From Parahaliea aestuarii (GTDB lineage: Bacteria; Pseudomonadota; Gammaproteobacteria; Pseudomonadales; Halieaceae): a stretch of DNA of 64,000 nt. The position numbers and the translations under genes were made by a program. This document shows positions 10,021 to 22,666 of this stretch, piece after piece. The notes below the pieces were generated by a model, which did no database searches, was not told where the DNA came from, and worked only from the letters and a program-made list of their open reading frames with translations. The stretch lies in the NCBI RefSeq assembly GCF_008064635.1, contig NZ_VRYZ01000006.1, forward strand, positions 124,001 through 188,000. Reading direction: 5' to 3'. The first letter of the stretch is position 1. The number at the start of each line of letters is the position of its first letter.

Positions 10021-11067
10021 ATGCCGGATCCGACAGAGCTGCAACGGCGGCTTTCCAACTCACTCAGGAAAAACGTCCTGCAGGCCCTGCTGATAATGAC
10101 AGCGGTGTCGGGCGTTGGCTTTGCGATACTCAACATTCGCCTGAACTCCTGGCCGCTGGCGCTGGCGGAGCTCGGCATGACGATCTACTCCCTGTTCCTG
10201 CTCAAGCGCCTGCGTGGCGTCGAGAGTCTGCAGCGGGTCGCCATCCTGTTCCTGATCCCCTTTTTCAGCGTGATGATGTTCGCCCTCTGGGTGCCGGGTA
10301 CCAGTGTCACCATCTTTGGCTGGGTATTGGTCATTCCCCTCATTAGCCACCTGCTACTGGGCCGCCGTACCGGCCTGGCCATGTCCCTCTTCTACATGAC
10401 CGCTGCCTCGGTACTGTTCTGGCTCCGCTACCAGCAGGCACCGGAACTCACTGACCCCCGATCACTCGCCAATGTCACGGTCATCGCCTTCTGCGTGCTG
10501 GCGCTGTCGCATATCTACGAACTGAGCCGCGAACGCTCGGAAGCGCATCTCGCCGACACCGCCCGCACCGATTTTCTTACCGGGCTGAACAATCGCCTGG
10601 GGTTTACCGAGGCCTTTGAACGCGAACGCAAACGCGCCCAGCGCGGAGGCAGCAACCTGGCCCTGCTGGTAATGGATCTCGACCATTTCAAGCGCGTGAA
10701 CGACCGCTACGGTCACGACTGCGGGGACGCCGTGCTGGTGCATGTGGCACAACTGATGGCAGAGCGCCTGCGAGACACCGATGACATGGCCCGCCTCGGC
10801 GGCGAGGAGTTCGGTGTCCTGCTGGCCAACACCGACAAACTGCAGGCCCTGAAGGTAGCGCAGGCCCTGTGTGACGCGGTTGCCAGCCAACCAGTCCATA
10901 CCAACGGCCAGGCCATTGCCGTCACCCTCAGTGCCGGCGTGGCCACGCTCGGTGCCGATGGCGACGACCTCGCGAGCCTTTACGCCGCGGCGGACGAGCG
11001 CCTCTACCAGGCCAAGGACGCCGGTCGCAACCGGGTACAGGCGGACTCCCGGCCGCTGTCCGCCTGA
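10021..11067 (+). CDS. Membrane diguanylate cyclase (GGDEF domain)
   Basis: Makes cyclic di-GMP from two GTP. An ATG at 10021 gives 348 residues; a GTG at 9910 in frame would add 37 residues without membrane or domain character, and neither start has a strong ribosome site. About six hydrophobic segments cover residues 20-165, with no recognisable ligand-binding domain, then a short linker helix (ELSRERSEAHLADTART) leads into the GGDEF domain (residues 185-340). The active-site loop reads GGEEF (260-264), a functional variant. An RxxD inhibitory site (RDTD, residues 251-254) sits five residues before it, so product inhibition is expected. The target is unknown; the exopolysaccharide locus 30 kb away is a plausible c-di-GMP client. 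Confidence 0.9.
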   Translation: MPDPTELQRRLSNSLRKNVLQALLIMTAVSGVGFAILNIRLNSWPLALAELGMTIYSLFLLKRLRGVESLQRVAILFLIPFFSVMMFALWVPGTSVTIFGWVLVIPLISHLLLGRRTGLAMSLFYMTAASVLFWLRYQQAPELTDPRSLANVTVIAFCVLALSHIYELSRERSEAHLADTARTDFLTGLNNRLGFTEAFERERKRAQRGGSNLALLVMDLDHFKRVNDRYGHDCGDAVLVHVAQLMAERLRDTDDMARLGGEEFGVLLANTDKLQALKVAQALCDAVASQPVHTNGQAIAVTLSAGVATLGADGDDLASLYAAADERLYQAKDAGRNRVQADSRPLSA

Positions 11068-11253
11068 ACCATCCCCCCTCCCGCGGCGACTGGCCCACGC
11101 CTTTACGCCGGGTATTGCCTACTAAACTACAAGTCATTAGTCTGGCTTTTCCATGACCAGACGCGAGTGCCCGGCGGGCAGTCGCTTTACAATCGCGACA
11201 GTGTCCGAACCGACAGCGGCAACAACATAACAGGCCGTCCCAGGGAGTTTTCC

Positions 11254-12522
11254 ATGACCAGCTGCCCCTTCACCAACCTGCTCGACCCCTCCAGCTACGT
11301 GGGCGGTATGCCCTACGATGAACTGGCAAAAATTCGCGCCGCCGGCCCGGTGGTGCGTATTGAGGACCCCCTCAGCGGCGTGCCCTACTGGGTGGTCACC
11401 CGCCAGCAGGAGCTGGACTACGTCAGCAAAAACCCCCAGCTGTTTTCCTCAGCCCTGCGCTCTCCCTTTCCCACCGAGTATGAAGAGTGGATGGTGACGG
11501 AGATTCACCAGCGCACCATCATCGGCATGGATCCCCCGGAGCACCAGATTGTGCGGCGCATCGTGCGCTCGGCCTTCACCCCCAAGAACGTGGAGGGCTT
11601 CGAACCGGAACTGCGCGCTCATGCCAAACGCATCGTCGACGCGGTGGCCGGCCGGGGCGAATGTGAATTCGTGGAGGAGGTGGCGGCGGAACTGCCGCTG
11701 ATCGCCATCCTGGAATTACTGGGCGTGCCCATCGAGGACCGCAAGCTGTTCTTCGACTGGACCAACACCATGATCTTCGCCGACGACCCGGACATGTCGA
11801 TTTCGGAAGAAGCCGGCCAGCTGGCCTCGGCGGAGGTGATCGGCTACGCCATGAAGCTGGCGGAGGAACACCGGAAGAACCCCAGGCCCGGCCTTCTGCA
11901 GGCCCTGCTGGAAGGCGAAGTGAAGGGGCGCAGCATCACCGAGGAGGAGTTCGGCTGGATGTTCATCCTCATCCTGGTCGGCGGCAATGAGTCCACCCGT
12001 ACTGTTATCGCCCACGGCATGCGCCTGCTGATGGAACACCCGGACCAGCTGCAGTACCTGGTTGAGCACCCGGAGCGGATCTCCGATGCCTGCGAGGAAA
12101 TCCTGCGCTACAACACCGCCTTTATCGCCATGCGCCGCACCGCCACCGAGGATGTGGAACTCGGCGGCCAGCTGATCAGGGCCGGCGACAAGGTGCTGCT
12201 GCACTACCACACCATCAACCACGACGAGCAGGTATTCGGCGATGACGCCATGCGCTTCGATGTGCGCCGCGCCCAGCGCCAGCCGGATCTCGCCAACCAG
12301 TTGCGCTCCTTCGGCATCGGCCAGCATTTCTGCATCGGTTCCCACCTGGCGCGCCTGGAACTGCGCATCATGATGGAGGAGATCATCCCGCGCCTGCGCA
12401 ATGCGCGGCTGGCGGCGCCACCGCAGTTTGTGCGCTCCTTCTTTGTCAACGCCATCAAGGAAATGCACATCACTTTCGATCCCGAGACTGATACTGCCGG
12501 CGCAGGCAGCGAGGCCGCCTGA
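11254..12522 (+). CDS. Cytochrome P450
   Basis: A 422-residue soluble bacterial P450. The ATG follows an AGGGAG site. Landmarks: I-helix GGNEST near residue 243 (acid-alcohol pair is Glu-Ser rather than the usual Asp/Glu-Thr), K-helix ExxR in EEILRYN near residue 281, and heme loop [10 protein letters not shown] with the axial Cys at residue 360. It would insert one oxygen atom into an aliphatic or terpenoid-like substrate using electrons from a ferredoxin; no ferredoxin or reductase is encoded beside it. Its stop overlaps the start of the GMC oxidoreductase by one base, and an aldehyde dehydrogenase follows, so a hydroxylation-then-oxidation pathway is implied. Substrate not determinable from sequence. 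Confidence 0.93.
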   Translation: MTSCPFTNLLDPSSYVGGMPYDELAKIRAAGPVVRIEDPLSGVPYWVVTRQQELDYVSKNPQLFSSALRSPFPTEYEEWMVTEIHQRTIIGMDPPEHQIVRRIVRSAFTPKNVEGFEPELRAHAKRIVDAVAGRGECEFVEEVAAELPLIAILELLGVPIEDRKLFFDWTNTMIFADDPDMSISEEAGQLASAEVIGYAMKLAEEHRKNPRPGLLQALLEGEVKGRSITEEEFGWMFILILVGGNESTRTVIAHGMRLLMEHPDQLQYLVEHPERISDACEEILRYNTAFIAMRRTATEDVELGGQLIRAGDKVLLHYHTINHDEQVFGDDAMRFDVRRAQRQPDLANQLRSFGIGQHFCIGSHLARLELRIMMEEIIPRLRNARLAAPPQFVRSFFVNAIKEMHITFDPETDTAGAGSEAA

Positions 12523-14195
12523 TGGGCGCCGCGGTACAGGAGTACGACTACATCATCGTCGGCGGCGGCTCCGCCGGCTGCGCCCTGGCCAACCGCCTGT
12601 CGCGGGAAGCCAGTCGCCGGATACTGCTGCTGGAAGCCGGTGGTGAAGACCGCCACCCGATGATCCACATCCCGCTCGGCTTCGCCTTCCTGATGAACCA
12701 CAGGACCCTGAACTGGTGCTACCACACCGAGGCGGAGGCGGAGCTGGCCGGACGGCGCATCAAGTGGCCGCGGGGCAAAGTGCTGGGCGGTACCAGTGCC
12801 ATCAACGGCATGGTCTATATCCGCGGCCAGCGCGAGGACTACGACCACTGGGCCAACCTCGGATTGCCGGGCTGGGACTACGCCAGCGTGCTGCCCTACT
12901 TCAAACGCAGCGAGCACAAGGCCGAGGGCGGCGACGCCTTCCACGGCCAGGGCGGCCCGCTGTGGGTGGAGGAGTTCAGTGTCGGGGAGCGCCTGGCCCT
13001 GGCCGATATTTTCATCCAGGCGGCGATGGAGACCGGCCTGCCCTACAACCCGGACTTCAACGGCGCCAGCCAGGAAGGCGCCGGCTACTACCAGAAGAAC
13101 ATTCGTCGCGGCCGGCGCCAGAGCGCCAAGCGCTGCTTTCTGGACCCGGTGCGCAGGCGACCCAATCTCACGGTTATCGCCAACGCCCTTGCCAGCAGGG
13201 TCGTGCTGGAAGACGGTCGCGCCGTCGCGGTGGAATACCGGCTGACGAAGGGTCCGGCGGGGGAGCGCCTGCAGGCGCGGGCACGATGCGAGATCATACT
13301 CTGCGGCGGCACCGTCAACAGCCCGCAACTGCTGGAACTGTCCGGCATCGGTAATGGCGAGCGCCTCAGCACACTGGGCATGCCGGTGCTGCAGGACCTG
13401 CCGGCAGTGGGCGAGAACCTGCAGGATCACCTCACCACCAACGTGATCCAGGGTCTGCACGGCATACCCACTTTCTACGAGGAAACCCGGCCCCTGGCCA
13501 TGCTCAAGAACCTCGGCCACTACGCCCTCAACGGCGGCGGCCTGCTGGCCCATCCGGCGGCCCAGGTGGGCGTGTTCTTCCGCAGTTCCGATGCGGTGGA
13601 CCGGCCCGATGCACAGGTTCACTTTGCCCCGGCCGCCAGCGAAACCGACGCCGCCGGCAATATGAAAACCTGCCCTGGCACCACCGCGACCGTTTGCCAC
13701 CTGCGCCCCGCGAGTCGCGGCAGTGTGCATATACAGTGCTCAGACCCGGCCATCGCGCCGGCCATACGCGCCAATTACCTGAGTGATGCCGGCGACCGGC
13801 AGGCCCTGCTGGACGCGGTGAAACGGGTGCGCGCCTGCTTTGCCGCGCCGGCCCTGGACAGCTATCGCGGCAGCGAATTCCTGCCCGGCGCCGCCGTGCA
13901 AAGCGACGAACAACTACTGGACTATATTCGCCGGGAATCGGAGTCGGTCTACCACCCGGTGGGCACCTGCCGCATGGGCGGCGACCGCGACAGCGTGGTC
14001 GACGAGCGCCTGCGCGTGCGCGGCATCGCCGGCCTGCGGGTCGCCGACGCCTCGGTGATGCCAACCCTCATCTCCGGTAATACCAATGCCCCCACCATCA
14101 TGATCGCCGAGAAGTGCGCCGACCTGCTGCTGCAGGACGCCGGCATACCCGTTGCCAGTCCGGCCCCGGCAACCCTGGAGGAAACCATCGCATGA
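12522..14195 (+). CDS. GMC-family FAD-dependent alcohol oxidoreductase
   Basis: A 557-residue flavoprotein of the choline dehydrogenase / long-chain alcohol oxidase group. N-terminal Rossmann motif [14 protein letters not shown] binds FAD; the second GMC signature is around [18 protein letters not shown]. Catalytic His lies in [10 protein letters not shown] near residue 477 and the partner Asn in NTNAPT near residue 521. It would oxidise the alcohol made by the upstream P450 to an aldehyde, which the downstream dehydrogenase would take to the acid. The gene overlaps both neighbours (TGATG at its start, ATGA at its end), so translational coupling is likely. Length is normal for the family. Confidence 0.92.
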   Translation: MGAAVQEYDYIIVGGGSAGCALANRLSREASRRILLLEAGGEDRHPMIHIPLGFAFLMNHRTLNWCYHTEAEAELAGRRIKWPRGKVLGGTSAINGMVYIRGQREDYDHWANLGLPGWDYASVLPYFKRSEHKAEGGDAFHGQGGPLWVEEFSVGERLALADIFIQAAMETGLPYNPDFNGASQEGAGYYQKNIRRGRRQSAKRCFLDPVRRRPNLTVIANALASRVVLEDGRAVAVEYRLTKGPAGERLQARARCEIILCGGTVNSPQLLELSGIGNGERLSTLGMPVLQDLPAVGENLQDHLTTNVIQGLHGIPTFYEETRPLAMLKNLGHYALNGGGLLAHPAAQVGVFFRSSDAVDRPDAQVHFAPAASETDAAGNMKTCPGTTATVCHLRPASRGSVHIQCSDPAIAPAIRANYLSDAGDRQALLDAVKRVRACFAAPALDSYRGSEFLPGAAVQSDEQLLDYIRRESESVYHPVGTCRMGGDRDSVVDERLRVRGIAGLRVADASVMPTLISGNTNAPTIMIAEKCADLLLQDAGIPVASPAPATLEETIA

Positions 14196-15640
14196 ACGCC
14201 GCCGCTGACCAGCCCGCCCTCGGCAGCCAACTGGAGGCACTGCTGCACAACCAGCGCAGCGCCTTCCGTGCCGAGGGCTACGTTGAATACGCCACCCGTG
14301 TGGACCGCATCGACCGCTGCATTGCGCTGCTGGTCGATCACAGGGATGCCCTGTGCGAGGCAGTGAACGCCGATTTCGGCTGCCGCTCTCCCTACGTCAC
14401 CCAGATGATGGACATCATGAATTCCATCGGCAGCCTCAAGTTCGTGAAGGGCAAGCTGAAAAAGTGGATGAAGCCCGAGCGCCGCACACCGATGATGCCG
14501 ATGAACTTCCTCGGCGGCAAAGCGAGGGTGGAGTACCAGCCCAAGGGCGTGGTGGGCATCATGACCCCCTGGAACGTGCCGGTGAACATGGTGTTCAGCC
14601 CCCTGGCGGATGTACTGGCAGCGGGCAATCGGGCCATGATCAAGCCCTCGGAATACACTCCGCGCACGGCGGAGCTGCTGAAAGACCTCTTCGCCCGTTA
14701 CTTCGAACCCTCGGAAATCACCGTGGTAACCGGCGGCCCCGAAGTCGGCGCCGCCTTCAGCGCCCTGCCCTTCGACCACCTGATTTTTACCGGCGCCACC
14801 GGCGTCGGCCGCAAGGTGATGCAGGCGGCGGCCAACAACCTGACGCCCGTCACCCTGGAGCTCGGCGGCAAGTCGCCGGTGATTATTTCCCACAGCGGCG
14901 ACACCAATAAAATTGCCGAAGCCCTCATCATGGGCAAGGCCATGAACGGCGGCCAGCTCTGCATCAGCCCCGACTACTGTTTTGTGCCGGAAAGCCAGCT
15001 GGAAGCCTTCGTGCGCCACTGCCAGCGCGTGATCGGCCAGCACTATCCACGCATCCAGAACAACCCGGACTTTGTGGCCTGCGTCAACGAGCGCCACTAT
15101 GGCCGCATCGCCGGCTACCTGGACGAAGCCGAAGCCGCGGGCGTTCGTATAGTGCCGCTATGCCCGGCGGGCGAAGAGCGCTCCGGCCCGGAGCAGCACA
15201 AGATTGCCCTGCACCTGGTGATCAACCCCGATGACGACCTGGCCTGCATGCGCGAGGAGATCTTCGGACCGCTGCTGTGCATCAAAACCTACCGCGATAT
15301 CGACCAGGCAATCGACCACATCAACCGCGGCGAAAAGCCACTGGCGCTTTACTACTTCGGCAGTGACAAGCAGGAGCAGGCGGAAGTGTTCCGCCGCACC
15401 AGCTCCGGCGGCGCCAGCATCAATGCGGTGGCGCTGCACGTGGGTTGCGACGACCTGCCCTTCGGCGGCATCGGCATGTCGGGCATGGGCAATTACCGCG
15501 GCCGCGATGGCTTTCGCACCTTCAGCCACGCGCGGGCGGTGTATGAAGAGGGCTGGGTCAATATGGCCAAGCTGGCCGGTACCCTGCCGCCCTACGGCGA
15601 CAAGATCGCCAAACTGCTAAGTTCACAGATCAAGAAATAG
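14192..15640 (+). CDS. Aldehyde dehydrogenase, coniferyl-aldehyde-dehydrogenase-like
   Basis: A 482-residue NAD(P)+ aldehyde dehydrogenase. Catalytic Cys257 sits in [10 protein letters not shown] and the general-base Glu in ELGGKSP near residue 223; the MTPWNVP and IKPSEYTP motifs line the cofactor site. The APDY/SPDY context after the Cys is typical of the coniferyl/long-chain branch rather than of betaine or acetaldehyde enzymes. The gene overlaps the GMC gene by four bases and ends 16 bases from the convergent protease gene. It probably completes a three-step oxidation of an unknown substrate to a carboxylic acid. The common annotation 'coniferyl' should not be taken as the real substrate. 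Confidence 0.92.
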   Translation: MNAAADQPALGSQLEALLHNQRSAFRAEGYVEYATRVDRIDRCIALLVDHRDALCEAVNADFGCRSPYVTQMMDIMNSIGSLKFVKGKLKKWMKPERRTPMMPMNFLGGKARVEYQPKGVVGIMTPWNVPVNMVFSPLADVLAAGNRAMIKPSEYTPRTAELLKDLFARYFEPSEITVVTGGPEVGAAFSALPFDHLIFTGATGVGRKVMQAAANNLTPVTLELGGKSPVIISHSGDTNKIAEALIMGKAMNGGQLCISPDYCFVPESQLEAFVRHCQRVIGQHYPRIQNNPDFVACVNERHYGRIAGYLDEAEAAGVRIVPLCPAGEERSGPEQHKIALHLVINPDDDLACMREEIFGPLLCIKTYRDIDQAIDHINRGEKPLALYYFGSDKQEQAEVFRRTSSGGASINAVALHVGCDDLPFGGIGMSGMGNYRGRDGFRTFSHARAVYEEGWVNMAKLAGTLPPYGDKIAKLLSSQIKK

Positions 15641-15656
15641 CGGGCAACAGCCGGCT

Positions 15657-16190
15657 TCAGTGCAGGCCCGCGACCCGGGCCTCGTCACTGCACTGGCTGA
15701 GAAAAAGGGTGGGGTTGCGCGTGTCCAGCGCAAAGGGCGCCGCCCGGGTCAGGGCGGAGAGGCCCAGCAGATTGCGGCTGCCCTTTCCCAGCACCGCCAC
15801 TTCCACCGGCCCCAGGTCACAGTGCTGGCCAAGCCGGAAGTGCTCCACCGCGTACACCGGCACCGGCCTGACGCGGTTGTTGGCCAGGCGCAGGGCCACC
15901 CGACGGACTTCCCGCAATTCGCCCGTGTCTTCCAGTGCTTCAAACAGCTCGCGGCTGATGGTCACCATGCCGGCACCGGTATCCACCAGGAACTCGGCAT
16001 GTTGGCCCCCCACTTCAGCACTGATGGTGAGGGTGCCCGCACCGGAGCGGGCCAGGGGCAGTTCCACCGGAAAATCCAGCGCCCGGGCCGGTAGCGACAC
16101 ACCCAGGCACAGGGCCAGCAGGCCGGCGCCGCGCAACCACAGGCGGCGGAACTCAGGGCGGAGCGGGGTGGTCAATAGTAATGGCTGCAT
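15657..16190 (-). CDS. Retropepsin-like aspartic protease, exported
   Basis: A 177-residue protein with a signal peptide or signal anchor (residues 15-37, GAGLLALCLGVSLPARA) followed by a single-copy retropepsin-like domain. The catalytic motif is FLVDTGAGMVTIS with Asp70; enzymes of this type work as dimers. The start is ATG at 16190, chosen because GGAGGA lies just upstream; the open frame continues further but encodes nothing protease-like. A second conserved strand NLLGLSAL matches the family's G-L turn. Substrate unknown, presumably a periplasmic protein. It is divergent from a small secreted protein, sharing a 215-base control region. Confidence 0.82.
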   Translation of the reverse strand: MQPLLLTTPLRPEFRRLWLRGAGLLALCLGVSLPARALDFPVELPLARSGAGTLTISAEVGGQHAEFLVDTGAGMVTISRELFEALEDTGELREVRRVALRLANNRVRPVPVYAVEHFRLGQHCDLGPVEVAVLGKGSRNLLGLSALTRAAPFALDTRNPTLFLSQCSDEARVAGLH

Positions 16191-16324
16191 CGGTCTATCC
16201 TCCGCCAACTGGCGGTGCGACTTCGCTTCGGCGAACTTATCAGTAGCTACTGCAAGAGCCGTACCAGCAAAAAATGCCCGAAACAGGGCGTATATCGGCG
16301 AAAATCGCTTGCGGGCGCACCAAT

Positions 16325-16343
16325 GCAGTGCAAAGCAGTGCAA
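16325..16343. repeat. Tandem 9-bp direct repeat GCAGTGCAA, period 10
   Basis: Two exact copies of GCAGTGCAA separated by one base, so they lie one helical turn apart. They sit in the divergent region between the protease gene (start 16190) and the small secreted protein (start 16406), about 60-80 bases upstream of the latter, where a transcription factor could bind cooperatively. Seen directly; binding is inferred. Confidence 0.45.
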
Positions 16344-16405
16344 TTTTTGTGCGGCCTGATTAGTATCGCCGCAGTGTTTTTCAACCAACCCGCAAGGAGA
16401 ATGCA

Positions 16406-16669
16406 ATGCGCAAGATGTTGCTGACCATCGCCACCGCCAGCCTGGCCACTCTGGGCCTCGGCACCGTGGCACAGGCCAATGAACTGAGCGTTCAGGACGC
16501 CGAAAAGTCCGAGACTGTCCGTGTTCACAGCGTGGACATGAAGGGCAAGCCGCCCTTCAAACGCAGCACTGAGGTGCTCAGCGTGAGCGACGCCGCTGCC
16601 CTGGAAGTGGCCGACGAGAAGGCCAGCAAGGGCCCCAAAGGTCGCCCGCCCTACGCCCGTCAGCGCTAA
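16406..16669 (+). CDS. Small secreted basic protein
   Basis: An 87-residue protein with a clean Sec signal peptide (residues 1-24, cut after AQA) and a strong AAGGAGA ribosome site. The mature protein (about 62 residues) has no Cys. It carries two similar Lys/Arg-Pro-Pro-aromatic segments, KGKPPFKR near the middle and KGRPPYARQR at the C-terminus, separated by an acidic, Ala-rich helix-like stretch. I do not recognise a family. It is followed by an imperfect stem-loop at 16681. It is divergent from the retropepsin-like protease, which might process it; that link is speculation from position only. Confidence 0.7.
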   Translation: MRKMLLTIATASLATLGLGTVAQANELSVQDAEKSETVRVHSVDMKGKPPFKRSTEVLSVSDAAALEVADEKASKGPKGRPPYARQR

Positions 16670-16680
16670 GTCAGCTGATC

Positions 16681-16711
16681 GCGCTCCGCCATGTCTGGCG
16701 GGGCGCACTTT
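16681..16711 (+). terminator. Probable terminator after the small secreted protein
   Basis: A ten-base stem (GCGCTCCGCC / GGCGGGGCGC, one G-T pair) with a six-base loop 11 bases after the stop codon. The following tract is only ACTTT, so termination may be weak. Confidence 0.45.
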
Positions 16712-16852
16712 CCCGCACTATCAGTTATTTCCCCCTATACTTCTCTCTGCTCCGCCGCTGCACTGACCCGGCCTCATCCCGACCCCGATGACTATTAGCC
16801 GTGTAAATAGCCAACATAAGCCAGACTCTTGTGTTCGCTGTCAACATATCGG

Positions 16853-16885
16853 TTCACGGCGGCAGAACAGACCGCTACAATAGCG
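16853..16885 (+). promoter_or_regulatory. Candidate fadBA promoter with palindrome over the -10 box
   Basis: TTCACG (16853-16858) and TACAAT (16876-16881) are separated by 17 bases, a plausible sigma-70 promoter about 80 bases upstream of fadB. The -10 box lies inside the perfect inverted repeat CGCTA-CAA-TAGCG (16873-16885), which could be a repressor site. No classical FadR or PsrA operator was recognised. Confidence 0.45.
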
Positions 16886-16962
16886 ACCCCTCCGGCCACT
16901 GCGGGCCGCCAATTCTCCCGCCCCGGCCGACTCCATCCGTCTCAGCCACACAGGACAGCGAC

Positions 16963-20304
<3,342 letters not shown>

Positions 20305-20323
20305 GTCTCGCTGCTGCCCTGCC

Positions 20324-20351
20324 AACGCCGCCCCAACCGGGCGGCGTTTTT
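20324..20351 (+). terminator. Rho-independent terminator of fadBA
   Basis: Perfect ten-base stem AACGCCGCCC / GGGCGGCGTT with a five-base loop, running into TTTTT. It lies 20 bases after the fadA stop and just before the 3' end of the convergent PPTase gene. Confidence 0.9.
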
Positions 20352-20353
20352 GT

Positions 20354-21007
20354 TCATGGACCGCGCAGGGGGAACACCGCCCCCGACAAATCCGCTACTG
20401 AATCGAGTGGCAGCGCGGCCGTGCCGTCCCATAGAAAGACCCTCGGCGGCAGGATCTCCCCGGCTGCAACCAGCGCCACAGCGGTGCCGTTGCAGGTCCC
20501 GCGCCAGGCCCACCACTGCCCCGCTTCCTGCAGGCTGTAGGTTTCTCCCATCTGCCTCAACCGATTCAGGTCCCCGAACACGCTGCCGCCGGTGGCCTTG
20601 ATCGCCGCCTCCTTCAGGGTCCACAGAGCCAGAAAGGCTGCCGCGCGCTCCGCGGCGGGCAGGCCGGCCAGGGATGTGGCCTCGGCCTCGCTGAAAGCGT
20701 GCCGGGCCAGGGCCAGCCAGTCGCGTGCACGACCGGGGCTCTCGCAGTCGAGGCCAAAAGGCACCTGCCCCAGGGCGACCGCCACCAGTCCGGGGCAGTG
20801 GCTGATACCCGGATAGAGATTCCAGCACTGCAGCAATTCCTCCTCCAGCCGCGCCCAGCCGGCACCGAGCTCGCTCTCCGGCAGCGCCAGCCCGCGCGCT
20901 TCCAGTGCCCGCTGCAACAGCTGGCGAGCGGCGCGGGACTGGGCACTGCGGCCGTTGCCAGTGAACGGCTGCAGCCACAGTTGCAGGCTTTTGTCGCTGT
21001 GCTGCAC
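20354..21007 (-). CDS. 4'-phosphopantetheinyl transferase, Sfp type
   Basis: Transfers phosphopantetheine from CoA to the Ser of a carrier protein. It has 217 residues from GTG 21007, chosen because GGGAGG lies nine bases upstream; a TTG at 21052 has no such site. Family motifs: FGLDCE (residues 84-89; the Mg-binding Asp/Glu) and WTLKEAAIKATG (129-140). It is divergent from the aryl-polyene-like operon whose only ACP lies 1.7 kb away, so that ACP is the probable target. PPTases of this sort are standard members of aryl polyene clusters (ApeB in E. coli nomenclature, as I recall). Confidence 0.88.
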   Translation of the reverse strand: MQHSDKSLQLWLQPFTGNGRSAQSRAARQLLQRALEARGLALPESELGAGWARLEEELLQCWNLYPGISHCPGLVAVALGQVPFGLDCESPGRARDWLALARHAFSEAEATSLAGLPAAERAAAFLALWTLKEAAIKATGGSVFGDLNRLRQMGETYSLQEAGQWWAWRGTCNGTAVALVAAGEILPPRVFLWDGTAALPLDSVADLSGAVFPLRGP

Positions 21008-21078
21008 CGTACGATACCTCCCGGGGATTGCGTGCAGGCTGTCGCTTTGCAACCTGTCAGCGGACTGAGTGCTTCAGT

Positions 21079-21099
21079 TATAATGCCGCAAATTTTGCG
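21079..21099 (+). promoter_or_regulatory. -10 box and overlapping operator of the pigment operon
   Basis: A perfect TATAAT (21079-21084) with a weak -35 (CTGTCA at 21054, 19-base spacing) faces the pigment operon. The perfect inverted repeat CGCAAA-T-TTTGCG (21087-21099) covers the expected transcription start, the usual place for a repressor site. No regulator gene adjoins it. Confidence 0.5.
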
Positions 21100-21203
21100 A
21101 CGATCGGGGGTTTTCCCCGCCGCAACTTCGATAACAGCCCTGGGTAGGCCAGCGGCGTACACCGGGCGAGAGGCTGGTTCTGGAAAGTTCGCTGACATTT
21201 ACA

Positions 21204-21908
21204 GTGCTGCGCTGGTCCCGGTGGAGCGCCCGGGCCGGGAGCGGCGGTCTCTGCCGCCAGTGCGGCCCGGAGGGTTTGCAGGAGCGGCAGCTCGAGGCTC
21301 CCGACCTCCGCCACATACCTCCCCTGAAGCGACGCCGCCTTTCGCCACTGGCACGCGCGGTATTCCACACGCTCAATTACTGCGACCCGGACGCCGAACT
21401 GCCGCTGGTTTTCAGCTCCGCCATGGGGGAGATAAACCGCACCCACGGCCTGCTGCACCAGCTGGCGGTGGCAGGGGATATCTCACCGGCGGCCTTCAGC
21501 CTGTCCGTCCACAATGCCATAGCCGGCCTCTGGTCGGTGCAGCGCAACAATACCCGGCCCATGCAGGCCCTGGCGCCTCGCGCGCGGTCACCGGTGCCGG
21601 CACTGCTGGAGGCCATCGGCCAACTGCACGAGGGCTGCGACAGCGTGGCCCTGGTGTTTGCCGAAGAGGACTACCCCGACTTCTACGCCCCCTGGCTGGA
21701 GAGCCCCGCCGGACCCAGTGCCCTGGCCCTTTGCCTGGGCAGCGGTGAGCGGGACGCAGTGGCACGCCTGCGCCTGCAGTTTGCCGGCGGTGATTCAGCG
21801 CCCGATAGCGGCGGCAATGCCGGGGCCCTGGACCGTCTGCTGGCGGGAGAGCCCGCAGTGCGCATCGATGAGGGCGGCTGTAGCTGGATGCTGGAGCATG
21901 TGGCCTGA
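21204..21908 (+). CDS. Ketosynthase-like chain-length factor
   Basis: A 234-residue protein of the short 'beta-ketoacyl synthase chain length factor' family found in aryl polyene clusters (ApeC-like). The fold is that of the N-terminal half of a ketosynthase, but the active-site Cys is absent: the place of TACSSG is taken by LSVHNAIAGLWSV. It would pair with the ketosynthase at 31436 to form the active heterodimer and set chain length. GTG 21204 is the first usable start; the protein begins in the family-typical LRWSRW. No strong ribosome site is visible, so a start slightly upstream is possible. The next gene overlaps its stop by one base. Confidence 0.82.
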   Translation: MLRWSRWSARAGSGGLCRQCGPEGLQERQLEAPDLRHIPPLKRRRLSPLARAVFHTLNYCDPDAELPLVFSSAMGEINRTHGLLHQLAVAGDISPAAFSLSVHNAIAGLWSVQRNNTRPMQALAPRARSPVPALLEAIGQLHEGCDSVALVFAEEDYPDFYAPWLESPAGPSALALCLGSGERDAVARLRLQFAGGDSAPDSGGNAGALDRLLAGEPAVRIDEGGCSWMLEHVA

Positions 21909-22666
21909 TGCGTGCCTGGCGGGTTATCGCCACCGGCCTGTGCTTTGCCAGCTTTGGCCTGGCCGGCCTGCTGCTGGGCTATGTCCTGCTGCCGCTGGTA
22001 CACCTGTTCTCACCAGACCCCGCCGTGGCGGTGCGGCGCAGCCGCCGCTGGGTGCAGCGCGCCTGCCGTGCCTTTATCGCGCTGATGCAGCAACTGGGCG
22101 TGCTCAGCTGGGAGTTCCAGCAGAGCGAGTTGCTGAACCGGCCCGGAGTGCTGATCGTGGCTAACCATCCCTCCCTGATCGACGTCATCTTTCTGGTCAG
22201 CCAGTCGGCCAATACCGCCTGCATCGCCCGGGACGGCCTGTTTCGCAACCCCTTCACCCGTGGCCCACTGCGCTGGGCCGGCTACCTTCCCAACCGCAAT
22301 GCCAGCCAGTTGCTGAAAGACTGCGCCGCCTCGCTGGCCACCGGTACCAGCCTGGTGGTGTTTCCGGAGGGCACCCGCAGCACCCCCGGCACGGCCCCGC
22401 ACCTGCTGCGGGGGGCCGCACATCTCTGCCTGCGTTCCAGTCCTCCCCTGGTGCTGGTGCGCATCAAGGTCAGGCCGCCAACCCTGTACAAGGGTATGCC
22501 CTGGTATCGGGTGCCAACCCGGCGCCCCCATTTCCAGCTACAGGCGGCAGCAGCCCCGATCCCGGCAGAACCCGCCGCACTGGCCGCGGCGGGGCGCTAC
22601 AGCCTGGCCGCCCGGCGCCTGACCCGGCACTGGCAAGACTACTTCACCTGCGAGAATTCCCTATGA
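21908..22666 (+). CDS. 1-acylglycerol-3-phosphate-type acyltransferase
   Basis: A 252-residue membrane-bound acyltransferase of the PlsC family. An N-terminal hydrophobic segment (residues 8-32) is followed by the catalytic HX4D motif in NHPSLID (His87, Asp92) and the acceptor-binding FPEGTRS motif. In aryl polyene clusters such an enzyme is thought to attach the polyene or a fatty acid to a lipid carrier that anchors the pigment in the membrane. The gene overlaps the preceding stop (TGATG) and its own stop overlaps the ACP start (ATGA), which argues for tight translational coupling. Confidence 0.85.
   Translation: MRAWRVIATGLCFASFGLAGLLLGYVLLPLVHLFSPDPAVAVRRSRRWVQRACRAFIALMQQLGVLSWEFQQSELLNRPGVLIVANHPSLIDVIFLVSQSANTACIARDGLFRNPFTRGPLRWAGYLPNRNASQLLKDCAASLATGTSLVVFPEGTRSTPGTAPHLLRGAAHLCLRSSPPLVLVRIKVRPPTLYKGMPWYRVPTRRPHFQLQAAAAPIPAEPAALAAAGRYSLAARRLTRHWQDYFTCENSL

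Noticed and set aside
11140-11162. Inverted repeat GTCTGG...CCAGAC upstream of the P450 gene
   Set aside because: Arms of six with an 11-base gap are expected by chance in this base composition; no second copy was seen.
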